Shown here: positions 7,631 to 15,340 of the stretch, in pieces
Layout of the letters: each line of letters opens with the position of its first letter
Position numbering within the stretch: position 1 is the first letter of the stretch
From: Oerskovia paurometabola
Lineage (GTDB): Bacteria; Actinomycetota; Actinomycetes; Actinomycetales; Cellulomonadaceae
Length of the DNA stretch: 64,000 nucleotides
Direction of reading: 5' to 3'
Assembly (NCBI RefSeq): GCF_016907365.1
Contig: NZ_JAFBBV010000001.1
Span: 1,488,001 to 1,552,000, forward strand
The notes under the pieces: generated by a model
What the model saw: the letters and a program-made list of their open reading frames with translations, nothing else
What the model was told of the DNA's origin: nothing
Database searches by the model: none
Position numbers and translations under genes: made by a program

Positions 7631-9652
7631 ATGCCGAACGAGTCAGCGGACCAGATCCTCGAAGCCCTCGACCCCGACCAGCGTGATGTCGCCCTCGCGC
7701 TGCACGGTCCCGTCTGCGTGCTCGCGGGCGCGGGCACGGGCAAGACGCGAGCCATCACGCACCGCATCGCGTACGGGGTGCGCACGGGCGTGTACACGCC
7801 CACGAGCGTCCTGGCGGTGACGTTCACGGCTCGCGCCGCGGGCGAGATGCGCACTCGCCTGCGCGAGCTCGGCGCGACGGGGGTCCAGGCCCGCACGTTC
7901 CACGCCGCGGCGCTGCGACAGCTCAGCTACTTCTGGCCCAAGGTCGTGGGCGGTGCGCCGCCGCGCATCCTCGAGTACAAGGCTCCTGTCGTCGGCGAGG
8001 CCGCGCGGCGGCTGGGGCTCGGCGTGGACCGGATCGCGGTCCGCGACCTGTCCTCGGAGGTCGAGTGGTCCAAGGTCTCGCTCGTCACGGCCGACGACTA
8101 CGTCCGGGCGTGCGCGGCGATCGACCGCCCGGCGCCCGCGGGCTACGACCACCAGACCGTCGCGCGGCTCATCGCGTCCTACGAGGAGGTCAAGACGGAG
8201 CGCTCGGTCATCGACTTCGAGGACGTCCTGCTCATGCTGGGCGACATGCTCTCGTCGCAGGGGGCCATGGCCGACGAGGTGCGCCGCCAGTACCGCCACT
8301 TCGTGGTCGACGAGTACCAGGACGTGTCGCCGCTCCAGCAGTTCGTGCTCGACCAGTGGCTGGGCGGGCGCAAGGAGCTGTGCGTGGTCGGCGACCCGTC
8401 GCAGACCATCTACTCGTTCACGGGCGCCACGCCCCACCACCTGCTCACGTTCCCGACGAAGTACCCGGGGGCCCAGGTCGTCAAGCTCGTGCGGGACTAC
8501 CGGTCCACGCCCCAGGTCGTGACGCTCGCGAACCAGCTCCTGGCACGCGCGGGGCGCCGCGGGGGAGCCCACCAGGCGCTCGAGCTCGTCGCGCAGCGAC
8601 CGTCCGGCCCACCGGTCGCGTACGTCGCGTACGACGACGACGAGGCCGAGGCCAAGGGCATCGCCGCGCAGATCGGCCGTCTCCTGGCGGCGGGCACGCG
8701 TGCGAGCGAGATCGCGATCCTCTACCGCACCAACGCCCAGTCGGAGGGTTTCGAGCAGGCGCTCGCGGACGCGGGCATCGCCTACCTCGTGCGGGGAGGC
8801 GAACGCTTCTTCCAGCGCAAGGAGGTCCGCGACGCGATCGTGCTCCTGCGCGGCGCGGCCCGGTCCGCGGACCCGCAGGTCCCCATGCCGGAGACGGTCC
8901 GGGACGTCCTGGTCACGGCGGGCTGGGCGAACGAGCCGCCGTCGGCGCGTGGTGCCGCGCGCGAGCGGTGGGAGTCCATGCAGGCCCTGGTCGCCCTGGC
9001 CGACGACGTCGCACGCGTCGCGCCGCAGGACGCGCCTCCCACGGTGGTCTCGTTCGTCGCGGAGCTCGACGAGCGCGCCTCGGCCCAGCATGCGCCCACG
9101 GTCGAGGGGGTCACGCTCGCGTCGCTGCACGCGGCGAAGGGGCTGGAGTGGGACGCGGTCTTCCTCGCGGGCATGAGCGAGGGCCTCATGCCCATCTCGC
9201 TCGCGGAGACGGACGAGGCGGTCGCCGAGGAGCGCCGCCTGCTGTACGTGGGCATCACCCGTGCACGGGAGCACCTGCAGGTGTCGTTCGGGCGGTCGCG
9301 CAACCCGGGCGGGCGTGCGTCGCGACGTCGGACGCGCTTCCTCGACGGGCTCTGGCCCGACGAGGAGCATGCGCGTGCTCCGCGTCGCAGCCGCGCGAAC
9401 CAGAACAAGGTCCGTCTCACGGGCGAGTACGACCAGGCGTTGTTCGAGCAGCTGCGCGAGTGGCGGATGTCCGTCGCGCAGGAGACGGACAAGCCGGCGT
9501 TCACGATCCTCGTCGACGGCACGCTCGCGGCGATCGCCGAGACCAGGCCTGCCTCGGTGCCGGACCTCGCGAGGATCAACGGGATCGGGCCGGCCAAGAT
9601 CGAGAAGTACGGCGCGACGCTGCTGGACATCGTGGCGCGTTCGGCAGGCTGA
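7631..9652 (+). CDS. uvrD2: UvrD2-type superfamily 1 DNA helicase with HRDC domain
   Basis: A 673-residue 3'-5' helicase. Motifs are Walker A AGAGTGKTR at about 32-40, VVDEYQDVSP near 226, GDPSQTIYSF near 254, LHAAKGLEWD near 498, and EERRLLYVGITRA near 533. The last ~70 residues form an HRDC domain (FTILVDGTLAAIAE ... INGIGPAKIEKYG). Mycobacterial UvrD2 has a tetracysteine module between helicase and HRDC. The linker here (about 550-605) contains no cysteine at all. The start is ATG 7631, seven bases after GAGAAT (7618-7623) and without a ribosome binding site, so it is possibly leaderless. Longer in-frame starts run into the mycoredoxin promoter region. Confidence 0.93.
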   Translation: MPNESADQILEALDPDQRDVALALHGPVCVLAGAGTGKTRAITHRIAYGVRTGVYTPTSVLAVTFTARAAGEMRTRLRELGATGVQARTFHAAALRQLSYFWPKVVGGAPPRILEYKAPVVGEAARRLGLGVDRIAVRDLSSEVEWSKVSLVTADDYVRACAAIDRPAPAGYDHQTVARLIASYEEVKTERSVIDFEDVLLMLGDMLSSQGAMADEVRRQYRHFVVDEYQDVSPLQQFVLDQWLGGRKELCVVGDPSQTIYSFTGATPHHLLTFPTKYPGAQVVKLVRDYRSTPQVVTLANQLLARAGRRGGAHQALELVAQRPSGPPVAYVAYDDDEAEAKGIAAQIGRLLAAGTRASEIAILYRTNAQSEGFEQALADAGIAYLVRGGERFFQRKEVRDAIVLLRGAARSADPQVPMPETVRDVLVTAGWANEPPSARGAARERWESMQALVALADDVARVAPQDAPPTVVSFVAELDERASAQHAPTVEGVTLASLHAAKGLEWDAVFLAGMSEGLMPISLAETDEAVAEERRLLYVGITRAREHLQVSFGRSRNPGGRASRRRTRFLDGLWPDEEHARAPRRSRANQNKVRLTGEYDQALFEQLREWRMSVAQETDKPAFTILVDGTLAAIAETRPASVPDLARINGIGPAKIEKYGATLLDIVARSAG

Positions 9653-9704
9653 TCCTCGCCGTGATCGCGGGGTTCCTCAGGGCTCGCGAAAACTCGTCGA
9701 AAGA

Positions 9705-9749
9705 AGTTCGTTAATTAAGTTGTGCGTCCTTCCGAGGGCGGCATATGGT
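9705..9749 (+). promoter_or_regulatory. whiB7 promoter with AT-rich WhiB7 box
   Basis: In an otherwise GC-rich gap, the AT-rich block TTCGTTAATTAAG (9707-9719) immediately precedes a -35 TTGTGC (9720-9725). After an 18-base spacer comes the -10 TATGGT (9744-9749). WhiB7 with sigma-A is known to recognise an AT-rich sequence just upstream of -35 through its AT-hook, and whiB7 is autoregulated. Position and composition fit that rule; binding is inferred. Confidence 0.75.
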
Positions 9750-9817
9750 TCAGGAGTCCTTGTAGGAGAGACGCGCGCCGAGAGGCGGGCGTTCGACGGA
9801 GATGGGAGGTGGGCTTG

Positions 9818-9943
9818 GTGAAGCAGATCCTGACGGCGAACCCGACACATGTGTCGGCCGATCCGATCAACCGCGCACGGCGCGGCGGATCCCTCGTCAT
9901 CCGCCCCGTTCCCGACTCCGCACTGAGGACGTCGCCGGTCTAG
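9818..9943 (+). CDS. whiB7 upstream leader peptide (uORF, 41 aa)
   Basis: A 41-codon ORF starts at GTG 9818 with a strong GGAGGT (9805-9810) seven bases upstream, and ends at TAG 9941-9943. It lies about 70 bases downstream of the predicted whiB7 promoter. It contains Arg19-Ala20-Arg21, an R-x-R motif of the kind known to favour macrolide-dependent ribosome arrest. It also carries a 16-base perfect palindrome at 9842-9857 that could fold into a hairpin. Translated uORFs control whiB7 attenuation in mycobacteria, so a regulatory rather than a structural role is inferred. In-frame upstream starts and an overlapping ATG 9802 frame exist, but they lack this ribosome binding site. Confidence 0.65.
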   Translation: MKQILTANPTHVSADPINRARRGGSLVIRPVPDSALRTSPV

Positions 9944-9962
9944 TCACCGACGCACCCTTCTC

Positions 9963-9993
9963 AGGCCGCGGAGTCCACCTGGACCCGCGGCCT
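9963..9993 (+). terminator. Transcription attenuator in the whiB7 leader
   Basis: The arms 9963-9977 and 9980-9993 form a long GC stem with one bulged A (9972) and a tiny loop, followed by TTCGTGTTTCT. The structure begins 20 bases after the uORF stop and lies 125 bases before the whiB7 start, so it should end transcription prematurely. The uORF segment GACTCCGC (9914-9921) is exactly complementary to GCGGAGTC (9968-9975) in its left arm, which gives a competing antiterminator. The rest of the 9653-10117 gap shows no other gene. Confidence 0.7.
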
Positions 9994-10117
9994 TCGTGTT
10001 TCTCCGAATGCGATCGTCTTCCCGGTCAGCCGTCCACCATCCCCGGACGGCACGACCACCTGCGGGTCCTGTGACAAAGAAGTTCACACGCAGATCAGGA
10101 CATCACTGGAGGACATC

Positions 10118-10552
10118 GTGCGGCTCACCGCGCTGCTCGACAACATCACTGCCCAGGGCGGATCCGGCCCTTGGACTCCCCACCAACCCCTCACCACCCC
10201 TCTCGGTTCCTCGGACGCGGCCGAGTTCGACCGGCTCCTCGCCGGTCTGCTGCCCTGCCGCACGAACGACCCCGAGCTCTGGTTCGCCGAGCAGTCGACG
10301 CAGGTCGAGCAGGCCAAGGCCCTGTGCCAGGCGTGCCCGCTCGTCGCCGGTTGCCTGGCAGGCGCGATCGACCGCCAGGAGCCGTGGGGCGTCTGGGGCG
10401 GCGAGGTCTTCGTCGACGGAGCCGTCGTCGCCCGCAAGCGTGGGCGTGGCCGGCCGAGCAAGGCCGAGGTCCTCGCCCGCCAGGCGGAGGAGGCGGCTCA
10501 CGCCGCCGCCCGTGAGTCGGAGGACTCCGTCTCCGCGTCATCGGCGGCCTGA
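10118..10552 (+). CDS. whiB7: WhiB7 transcriptional regulator of intrinsic drug resistance
   Basis: This 144-residue Wbl protein has the four iron-sulfur cysteines Cys47, Cys70, Cys73 and Cys79 (C-x22-C-x2-C-x5-C), the sigma-factor contact turn EPWGVWGGE (88-96) and an AT-hook RGRGRPSK (108-115), which is the WhiB7 hallmark. WhiB7 binds the principal sigma factor and activates antibiotic-response genes. The start is GTG 10118 with GGAGGA at 10108-10113. The 3' end overlaps the convergent ThiF-like gene by 15 bases. The long attenuated leader upstream indicates control before translation. Confidence 0.95.
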   Translation: MRLTALLDNITAQGGSGPWTPHQPLTTPLGSSDAAEFDRLLAGLLPCRTNDPELWFAEQSTQVEQAKALCQACPLVAGCLAGAIDRQEPWGVWGGEVFVDGAVVARKRGRGRPSKAEVLARQAEEAAHAAARESEDSVSASSAA

Positions 10553-11629
10553 CATGGCTGCCGCGACCGTCAGGTCCGAGCACCCGCACCGCGGGTGGTT
10601 CACCACCTCGCGCAGCCTCGGCACCGCATCGGGAACAGCGATCTCGATGCAGGCCGAGGCTGCGCGGGGCGTCAGCCCGTCGAGGTGCGCGAGCACCTGG
10701 CTCGCGGCGATCGCCGCGCCGACGGCCGCCAGCGTGGTCTCCTCGACGTCGAGGACCTCCCGCTGAGGATCCCGTAGCTGGTCGACGAGCTGCGGCCACT
10801 GCGGGTCGAGGTCGGCGCGATGCCCCTCGACGCACCGGACGCACGGCGTCCTTCCCGGTCGGACGAACGGTCCGACCACCACGTCCGCCTCCCGCACCAC
10901 GACCGGCAGGTGCGGAGTCCCGTCGCCCGTGAGCCGCCCGTACCGTTCAGGGCGCAGCACGCGGTGCTCGACGACCACCGCGACGTCCGGTCGGCCTGCG
11001 TGCGGCGCGACCCAGCGTGACGCCTCGACGAGGTGGCTGCGCACCTCGGGGGCGAGGTCGGTCAGGATCCGCGCGGCGGCTTCTCCGCGCGGTCGGCCGA
11101 CGTCCCGGGTCCGATAGCCGCCGAGCCCGACGTCGGTCGCCTGGACCGGCGCGGCGTCGTCGAGCAGGAGCGTGCCCACCCCTGCGGTGGCGAGCACGAC
11201 CGCGACCCCGAGGCCCAGCCGGCCCAGGCCCTCGACGCCGACGCTCGCCTGTGCCCGGCGCGCGAGCGTGGCCCGCCCGCTGCCGTCCGGTCGCAACAGC
11301 GCGAGGGTCGGGGCGTCCGCCCCACCGTGCGCGGGGGCCACGACCTCGCGGGAGGCCGCGTCGGGCGCCCCGACGACGAGGAACGCCTCGTGCAGGTGAC
11401 GCACGATCATGCGTTGCCGCTCGGGGTCCACGCCGTACCGGGCGGGCGGCGCGTGCAGGAGGGGGCGCCCCGACCGGTGATGGTCGAGGAGCCAGGCTGC
11501 CTCCTGGTCGCCGAGCCCGCTCAGGAGCACGCTCCATCGTTCGTCCGTGCCGTACTGGAGCGTCCCGGGCTCGCGCCGGAGCACGACGGTCCCGGGGCGC
11601 AGCCGGACGGGAAAGGTGGCGTCGTCCAT
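10538..11629 (-). CDS. ThiF/E1-like protein (conserved actinobacterial, degenerate)
   Basis: At 363 residues it has an N-terminal region like the leader-binding part of TOMM cyclodehydratases (about 1-120), followed by a ThiF/HesA/MoeB E1 core. The Rossmann segment reads VEGLGRLGLGVAVVLATAGV (132-151), then LLLDDAAPVQATDVG, with GRPRGEAA at 178-185. The glycine-rich loop departs from the usual GxGGLG. Two cysteine pairs, Cys263/Cys266 and Cys348/Cys350, could bind zinc. The start is ATG 11629 with GAGGAGG upstream. A ThiF-like gene occupies the same place beside whiB7 in mycobacteria. No TOMM precursor or dehydrogenase is nearby, so the role is unknown. Confidence 0.75.
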   Translation of the reverse strand: MDDATFPVRLRPGTVVLRREPGTLQYGTDERWSVLLSGLGDQEAAWLLDHHRSGRPLLHAPPARYGVDPERQRMIVRHLHEAFLVVGAPDAASREVVAPAHGGADAPTLALLRPDGSGRATLARRAQASVGVEGLGRLGLGVAVVLATAGVGTLLLDDAAPVQATDVGLGGYRTRDVGRPRGEAAARILTDLAPEVRSHLVEASRWVAPHAGRPDVAVVVEHRVLRPERYGRLTGDGTPHLPVVVREADVVVGPFVRPGRTPCVRCVEGHRADLDPQWPQLVDQLRDPQREVLDVEETTLAAVGAAIAASQVLAHLDGLTPRAASACIEIAVPDAVPRLREVVNHPRCGCSDLTVAAAMSGRR

Positions 11630-11819
11630 GGGCCCTCCTCGACTGGTGTGCCGGTCGCACCAGTCTGGGGTGGCGGGGACGCTCGTCACGGTTCTCCACA
11701 GGGCGGTCGGTCCTCCTCGCCAAGACTTGACCTGTTCTCGACGATTCTGCGCATACATGGAGGGGAACCCTCGGCGTGGTCTATGGCATATGTCACGCGG
11801 ACCCACTACGGTCTGTGCC

Positions 11820-12545
11820 GTGGCCTACGAAGCCGAGCCGGGCGCCGCGAAGAGCGCCGAGACGTACGTCGAGGTACGCCGGAGCCGTCGACGCAAGAGC
11901 ACGGTCAGCGCCTACCGCGACGGGGACCGCACGATCGTGTCGATCCCCGCACGCTTCACGCGTGCCCAGGAACGGGAGTGGGTCCAGCGCATGCTGGACC
12001 GGCTCGCCGACAAGGAACGCCGACGCAGGCCCTCCGACGAGGAGCTCGTGGCCCGTGCGACCGAGCTGTCTGCCAAGTACCTCGAAGGCCGGGCGCACCC
12101 CACGAGCGTGCGCTGGTCGAGCAACCAGGGGCGTCGCTGGGGGTCCTGCACCCTGATCGACGGCAGCATCCGGATCTCGACGCGGGTCCAGGGTATGCCC
12201 GGGTGGGTGCTGGACTACGTGCTGCTGCACGAGCTCGCCCACCTGTTGCACGCAGGGCACGGGCCGGGGTTCTGGGCGCTGCTCGAGTCGTACCCCCGGA
12301 CGGAGCGGGCCAAGGGATTCCTCGAAGGGGTGTCCTACAGCCGCGACGGCGGGCGGCCCGAAGGTCCTGAAGCGCCCGACGACACCCAGGAGCCGCCGCC
12401 CCACGTCGAGATCGAGGCTCATCCGGCGCCCCAGGCGTCGCCGGAGGGAGATGCCGGCGACGCCGTCGCGGACCCCACGCCCGACCGGCACGCGGTGCCG
12501 GCCAGGGGTGAGGTGCAGGGCCCCGAGAGGGAGCCCGCCCGCTAG
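11820..12545 (+). CDS. YgjP/DUF45-type zinc metallopeptidase
   Basis: A 241-residue protein. The core has WSSNQGRRWGSCT (99-111), typical of the YgjP (DUF45, SprT-like) family, and the zinc motif HELAHLLHAGHGPGFW (137-152) with His137, Glu138, His141 and His147. The C-terminal ~60 residues are Pro/Glu/Ala-rich and probably disordered. The start is GTG 11820. TACGGT at 11807-11812 ends seven bases before it, suggesting a leaderless mRNA; ATG 11790 is an in-frame alternative. It is divergent from the ThiF-like gene across 190 bases. The substrate is unknown. Confidence 0.88.
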   Translation: MAYEAEPGAAKSAETYVEVRRSRRRKSTVSAYRDGDRTIVSIPARFTRAQEREWVQRMLDRLADKERRRRPSDEELVARATELSAKYLEGRAHPTSVRWSSNQGRRWGSCTLIDGSIRISTRVQGMPGWVLDYVLLHELAHLLHAGHGPGFWALLESYPRTERAKGFLEGVSYSRDGGRPEGPEAPDDTQEPPPHVEIEAHPAPQASPEGDAGDAVADPTPDRHAVPARGEVQGPEREPAR

Positions 12546-12560
12546 CCGCGGGGCGGACCG

Positions 12561-14066
12561 TCAGTCGCGGGGAGAGCCGTCCGGCTCGGTCTCGGTGTCG
12601 TCCGTCGGGCCGGCGGGCTCCGACGGGCCGGAGCCCCGGGAGTCCTCGGCCTCGCTGAAGATGTCGGCCAGCGCCTTGTCGAGATCGCTCTGCTCCTCCT
12701 GGACCTCGGTACGCCGTGTCTGGTAGCCGGCCGGGTCGTCGAGGTCGAGCGGGCTGGGCAGCAGGTCGGGGTGGTCCCACACCCCGTCCCGTGCGTCGGC
12801 TCCGCCCTGGGCGGCGATGAGAGCCCACAGGGTCGCGGCGTCGCGGGACCGGCGCGGCCGCAGCTCCAGGCCCACCAGGGTCGAGAAGATCTGCTCGGCC
12901 GGTCCGCCCGCCGCACGCCGACGGCGGAGCATCTCGCGCAGGGGGACGGCGTGCGGGAGGTGGGGGAGCGCGGCCTGTGCGCTGACCTCGTCGACCCAGC
13001 CCTCAACCAGGGCGAGCGCGGTCTCGAGGCGCAGCAGGGTGGCCTTCTGCTCGTCGGTGTTCTGCAGACCGAACACACCGCCGGACAGGGCGCGCTGGAG
13101 CGCGCCGGTGTCCGTGACGTCGATGTCGGACAGCTGGGACTCGAGCGCGTCCAGGTCGATCGTGATCCCGCGCGCGTACGCCTCGACGAGGCCGAGCAGG
13201 TGCGCGCGGAGCCAGCTCACGTGCGTGAAGAGGCGGGCGTGCGCGGCTTCGCGCAGGGCGAGGAAGAGGCGGACCTCCTCGACCGGGGCGTCGAGGCCCT
13301 CGGCGAACGCGGCGACGTTGGTGGGCAGGAGGGCCGTCGCGGGCTCGTCGAGGAGCGGCAGGCCGATGTCCGTGACGCCGAAGACCTCGCGGGACATGGT
13401 CCCCGTGGCCTGGCCGATCTGCATGCCGAACACCGCGGAGCCCAGCCTGCGCATCATCTGCGCGGGGTCGAAGTCCATCCCGAGCGCTCCGGCGGGGAGC
13501 CCGGGGATGCCGAGGCCGGCGTCGGGGCCGTCGATCCCGCCCGGGAGCTGGTCACGCAGCACGGTCGAGAGCGCGTCCGCGACCGAGGAGGCCACGGGCG
13601 CCGCGAGCGCGTTCCAGGCGGGGAGAGTCTTCTCGACCCACTCCGAGCGGCTCCACGCGTAGCGCTTGCCACCGGCGGGCGGCAGGTCCGTGACGGCGTC
13701 GAGCCACAGCTCGGCCACCGACAGGGCCTCGGTCGCCGAGCGGACCTGCGCGGGCGTGAGCGAGGGGTCGCCCTCGGCGACCGCGACCTGGCGGGCGATG
13801 TCGTGCGCGACGTCCGTGTTGACCGGGCCGTTGCCCGAGCTCGCGAGGAGGCGCTGCACCTGGGCCAGGACGTGCTTCATGGTGGCAGGATCGTTGCTGA
13901 GGCCGCTGCCGGCAGCCAGGGCGGCCGGGTCGAGGCCGCGGGCACGCAGCTCGCGCAGGGCCTCGTCGGCGTCCGCGCCGAACATGGAACGCAGGAGCTC
14001 TTCCCACTGCGCGTCGGGCTGGTCGCCCGCGCCGGAGGTGAACTCGTCGGGCGGTTGGCTGCTCAT
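12561..14066 (-). CDS. DUF2342-family zinc-dependent metalloprotease-like protein
   Basis: This 501-residue protein belongs to the actinobacterial DUF2342/putative hydrolase family, whose signature LALREAAHARLF stands near residues 268-279. The protein has a long helical centre and an acidic Gly/Pro-rich C-terminal tail. It is encoded convergent to the DUF45 peptidase with a 15-base gap. A family member has this position in the mycobacterial block. The start is ATG 14066 with GAGGAGA upstream. Protease activity is only a family annotation; no classical HExxH is visible. Confidence 0.82.
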   Translation of the reverse strand: MSSQPPDEFTSGAGDQPDAQWEELLRSMFGADADEALRELRARGLDPAALAAGSGLSNDPATMKHVLAQVQRLLASSGNGPVNTDVAHDIARQVAVAEGDPSLTPAQVRSATEALSVAELWLDAVTDLPPAGGKRYAWSRSEWVEKTLPAWNALAAPVASSVADALSTVLRDQLPGGIDGPDAGLGIPGLPAGALGMDFDPAQMMRRLGSAVFGMQIGQATGTMSREVFGVTDIGLPLLDEPATALLPTNVAAFAEGLDAPVEEVRLFLALREAAHARLFTHVSWLRAHLLGLVEAYARGITIDLDALESQLSDIDVTDTGALQRALSGGVFGLQNTDEQKATLLRLETALALVEGWVDEVSAQAALPHLPHAVPLREMLRRRRAAGGPAEQIFSTLVGLELRPRRSRDAATLWALIAAQGGADARDGVWDHPDLLPSPLDLDDPAGYQTRRTEVQEEQSDLDKALADIFSEAEDSRGSGPSEPAGPTDDTETEPDGSPRD

Positions 14067-14136
14067 CGGGGTCTCCTCGGGATAGCGTCAGGAATCACCG
14101 TAACCACATTCGCGGACGGACGAGGGGGGTCGAGGC

Positions 14137-15258
14137 ATGTCGGAGGGCCCGGTTCGCTCACGGCGCAGCGCGGACCCCGCTCCCGCGCCGGGCGAGGACG
14201 ACGAGCACGACGCACCCCGAGAGCGGGCCGACGACGCGACCGTCGTCGTGGGCGAGGGGCAGGTCGCCGCGCTCCTGCGTGCCGCGCTCGGCGGTCGCGG
14301 GCCCGAGATCGCGCCGGTCGAGGCCAACGACCTGTCCGCCCCGTGGGTCGAGGGGGCGCGGACGCTCGTGGTCGTGGCGCCCGCCGGGGAGTTCGGCATC
14401 AAGGTCGTCAGGGGAGAGACACGACGGACGCACCTTGTCGAGCAGGCGCAGCGTGCCGCGCGGGCCGCAGCGCGGCACGGGGTCGAGCAGGTGGTCGCGG
14501 TCACGTCGGCGACCGTGCACGGCGCGGGCGCCGACCGCCCCGTGATCGAGGACGACGACCCGGTCTCGGCCGACGCGGCGGGCTTCGTCGCGGACCTCGT
14601 GGCGTTCGAGGACGCCCTGGTCGAGGCGCTCGTCGACGCCGCCGGCGAGCCCCGCGCCGCCGGGACCTCGGACGTGCGTCTCGCGGTCCTGCGGCCCGCG
14701 ATGGTCGTCGGCCCCGGTGTCGACACGATCCTGACCCGCCACTTCGAGGCCCCTCGGCTCCTGACCGTCAAGGGCAGCGACCGTCCGTGGCAGCTCCTGC
14801 ACACCGACGACCTGGTCGCGGCCGTCCGGGTGGTCGTGGCACGTGGCCTGACCGGGACGTTCACGGCCGGGGCGCTCACGGACGGCGCGCCCGACGTCGT
14901 GACCCCCGCCGAGCTCGTCGAGCGCACGGGGCTCGCGAACGTGACCTTGCCCGCCGCGACCGCGTTCGGCGCGGCGGAACGCCTGCACCGGGTGGGCGTG
15001 CTGCCCTCTCCGGCGAGCGACCTGGCCTACGTGGTGCACCCGTGGACCGTCGCGGCCCGCGGCCTGCACGAGGCCGGCTGGGAGCCCACCTGGTCGAGCG
15101 CCGAGGGCGTCGACGTCCTCATGGAGGAGGTCCGCGGGCGGATCGCGCTCGTCGGGCGCCGGGTCGGCGGTCGGGACGCGGCCGCGCTCGGGGCGGCTGG
15201 GGCTGCGGTCGCGCTCCTGGGCACCGCCGCGATCTGGCGTCAGGCCCGACGGCGGTGA
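14137..15258 (+). CDS. NAD-dependent epimerase/dehydratase-like protein
   Basis: A 373-residue protein with an atypical short-chain dehydrogenase/NmrA-like Rossmann core. Recognisable parts are VVAVTSATVHGAG (near 126-138), RLAVLRPAMVVGPGVDTIL (near 183-201) and HTDDLVAAV (near 223). A hydrophobic segment near the C-terminus (about 345-365) ends in a basic tail, so it may be membrane-anchored. The canonical N-terminal GxxGxxG is not obvious, because the region before it is acidic and low-complexity. It is divergent from the DUF2342 gene across 70 bases. The substrate is unknown. Confidence 0.72.
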   Translation: MSEGPVRSRRSADPAPAPGEDDEHDAPRERADDATVVVGEGQVAALLRAALGGRGPEIAPVEANDLSAPWVEGARTLVVVAPAGEFGIKVVRGETRRTHLVEQAQRAARAAARHGVEQVVAVTSATVHGAGADRPVIEDDDPVSADAAGFVADLVAFEDALVEALVDAAGEPRAAGTSDVRLAVLRPAMVVGPGVDTILTRHFEAPRLLTVKGSDRPWQLLHTDDLVAAVRVVVARGLTGTFTAGALTDGAPDVVTPAELVERTGLANVTLPAATAFGAAERLHRVGVLPSPASDLAYVVHPWTVAARGLHEAGWEPTWSSAEGVDVLMEEVRGRIALVGRRVGGRDAAALGAAGAAVALLGTAAIWRQARRR

Positions 15259-15340
15259 GTCGCGACGCCGTCGGACAGGCGCAAGGTTCCTTCCGGCGGA
15301 CCGCCAGCGAACGTCCAGGATTCTCGGGGATGATAGCGAC

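Noticed and set aside
10538..11629. A TOMM (thiazole/oxazole peptide) cluster around the ThiF-like gene
   Set aside because: No precursor peptide, YcaO or dehydrogenase gene lies nearby, and the same orphan gene occupies this place in mycobacteria.
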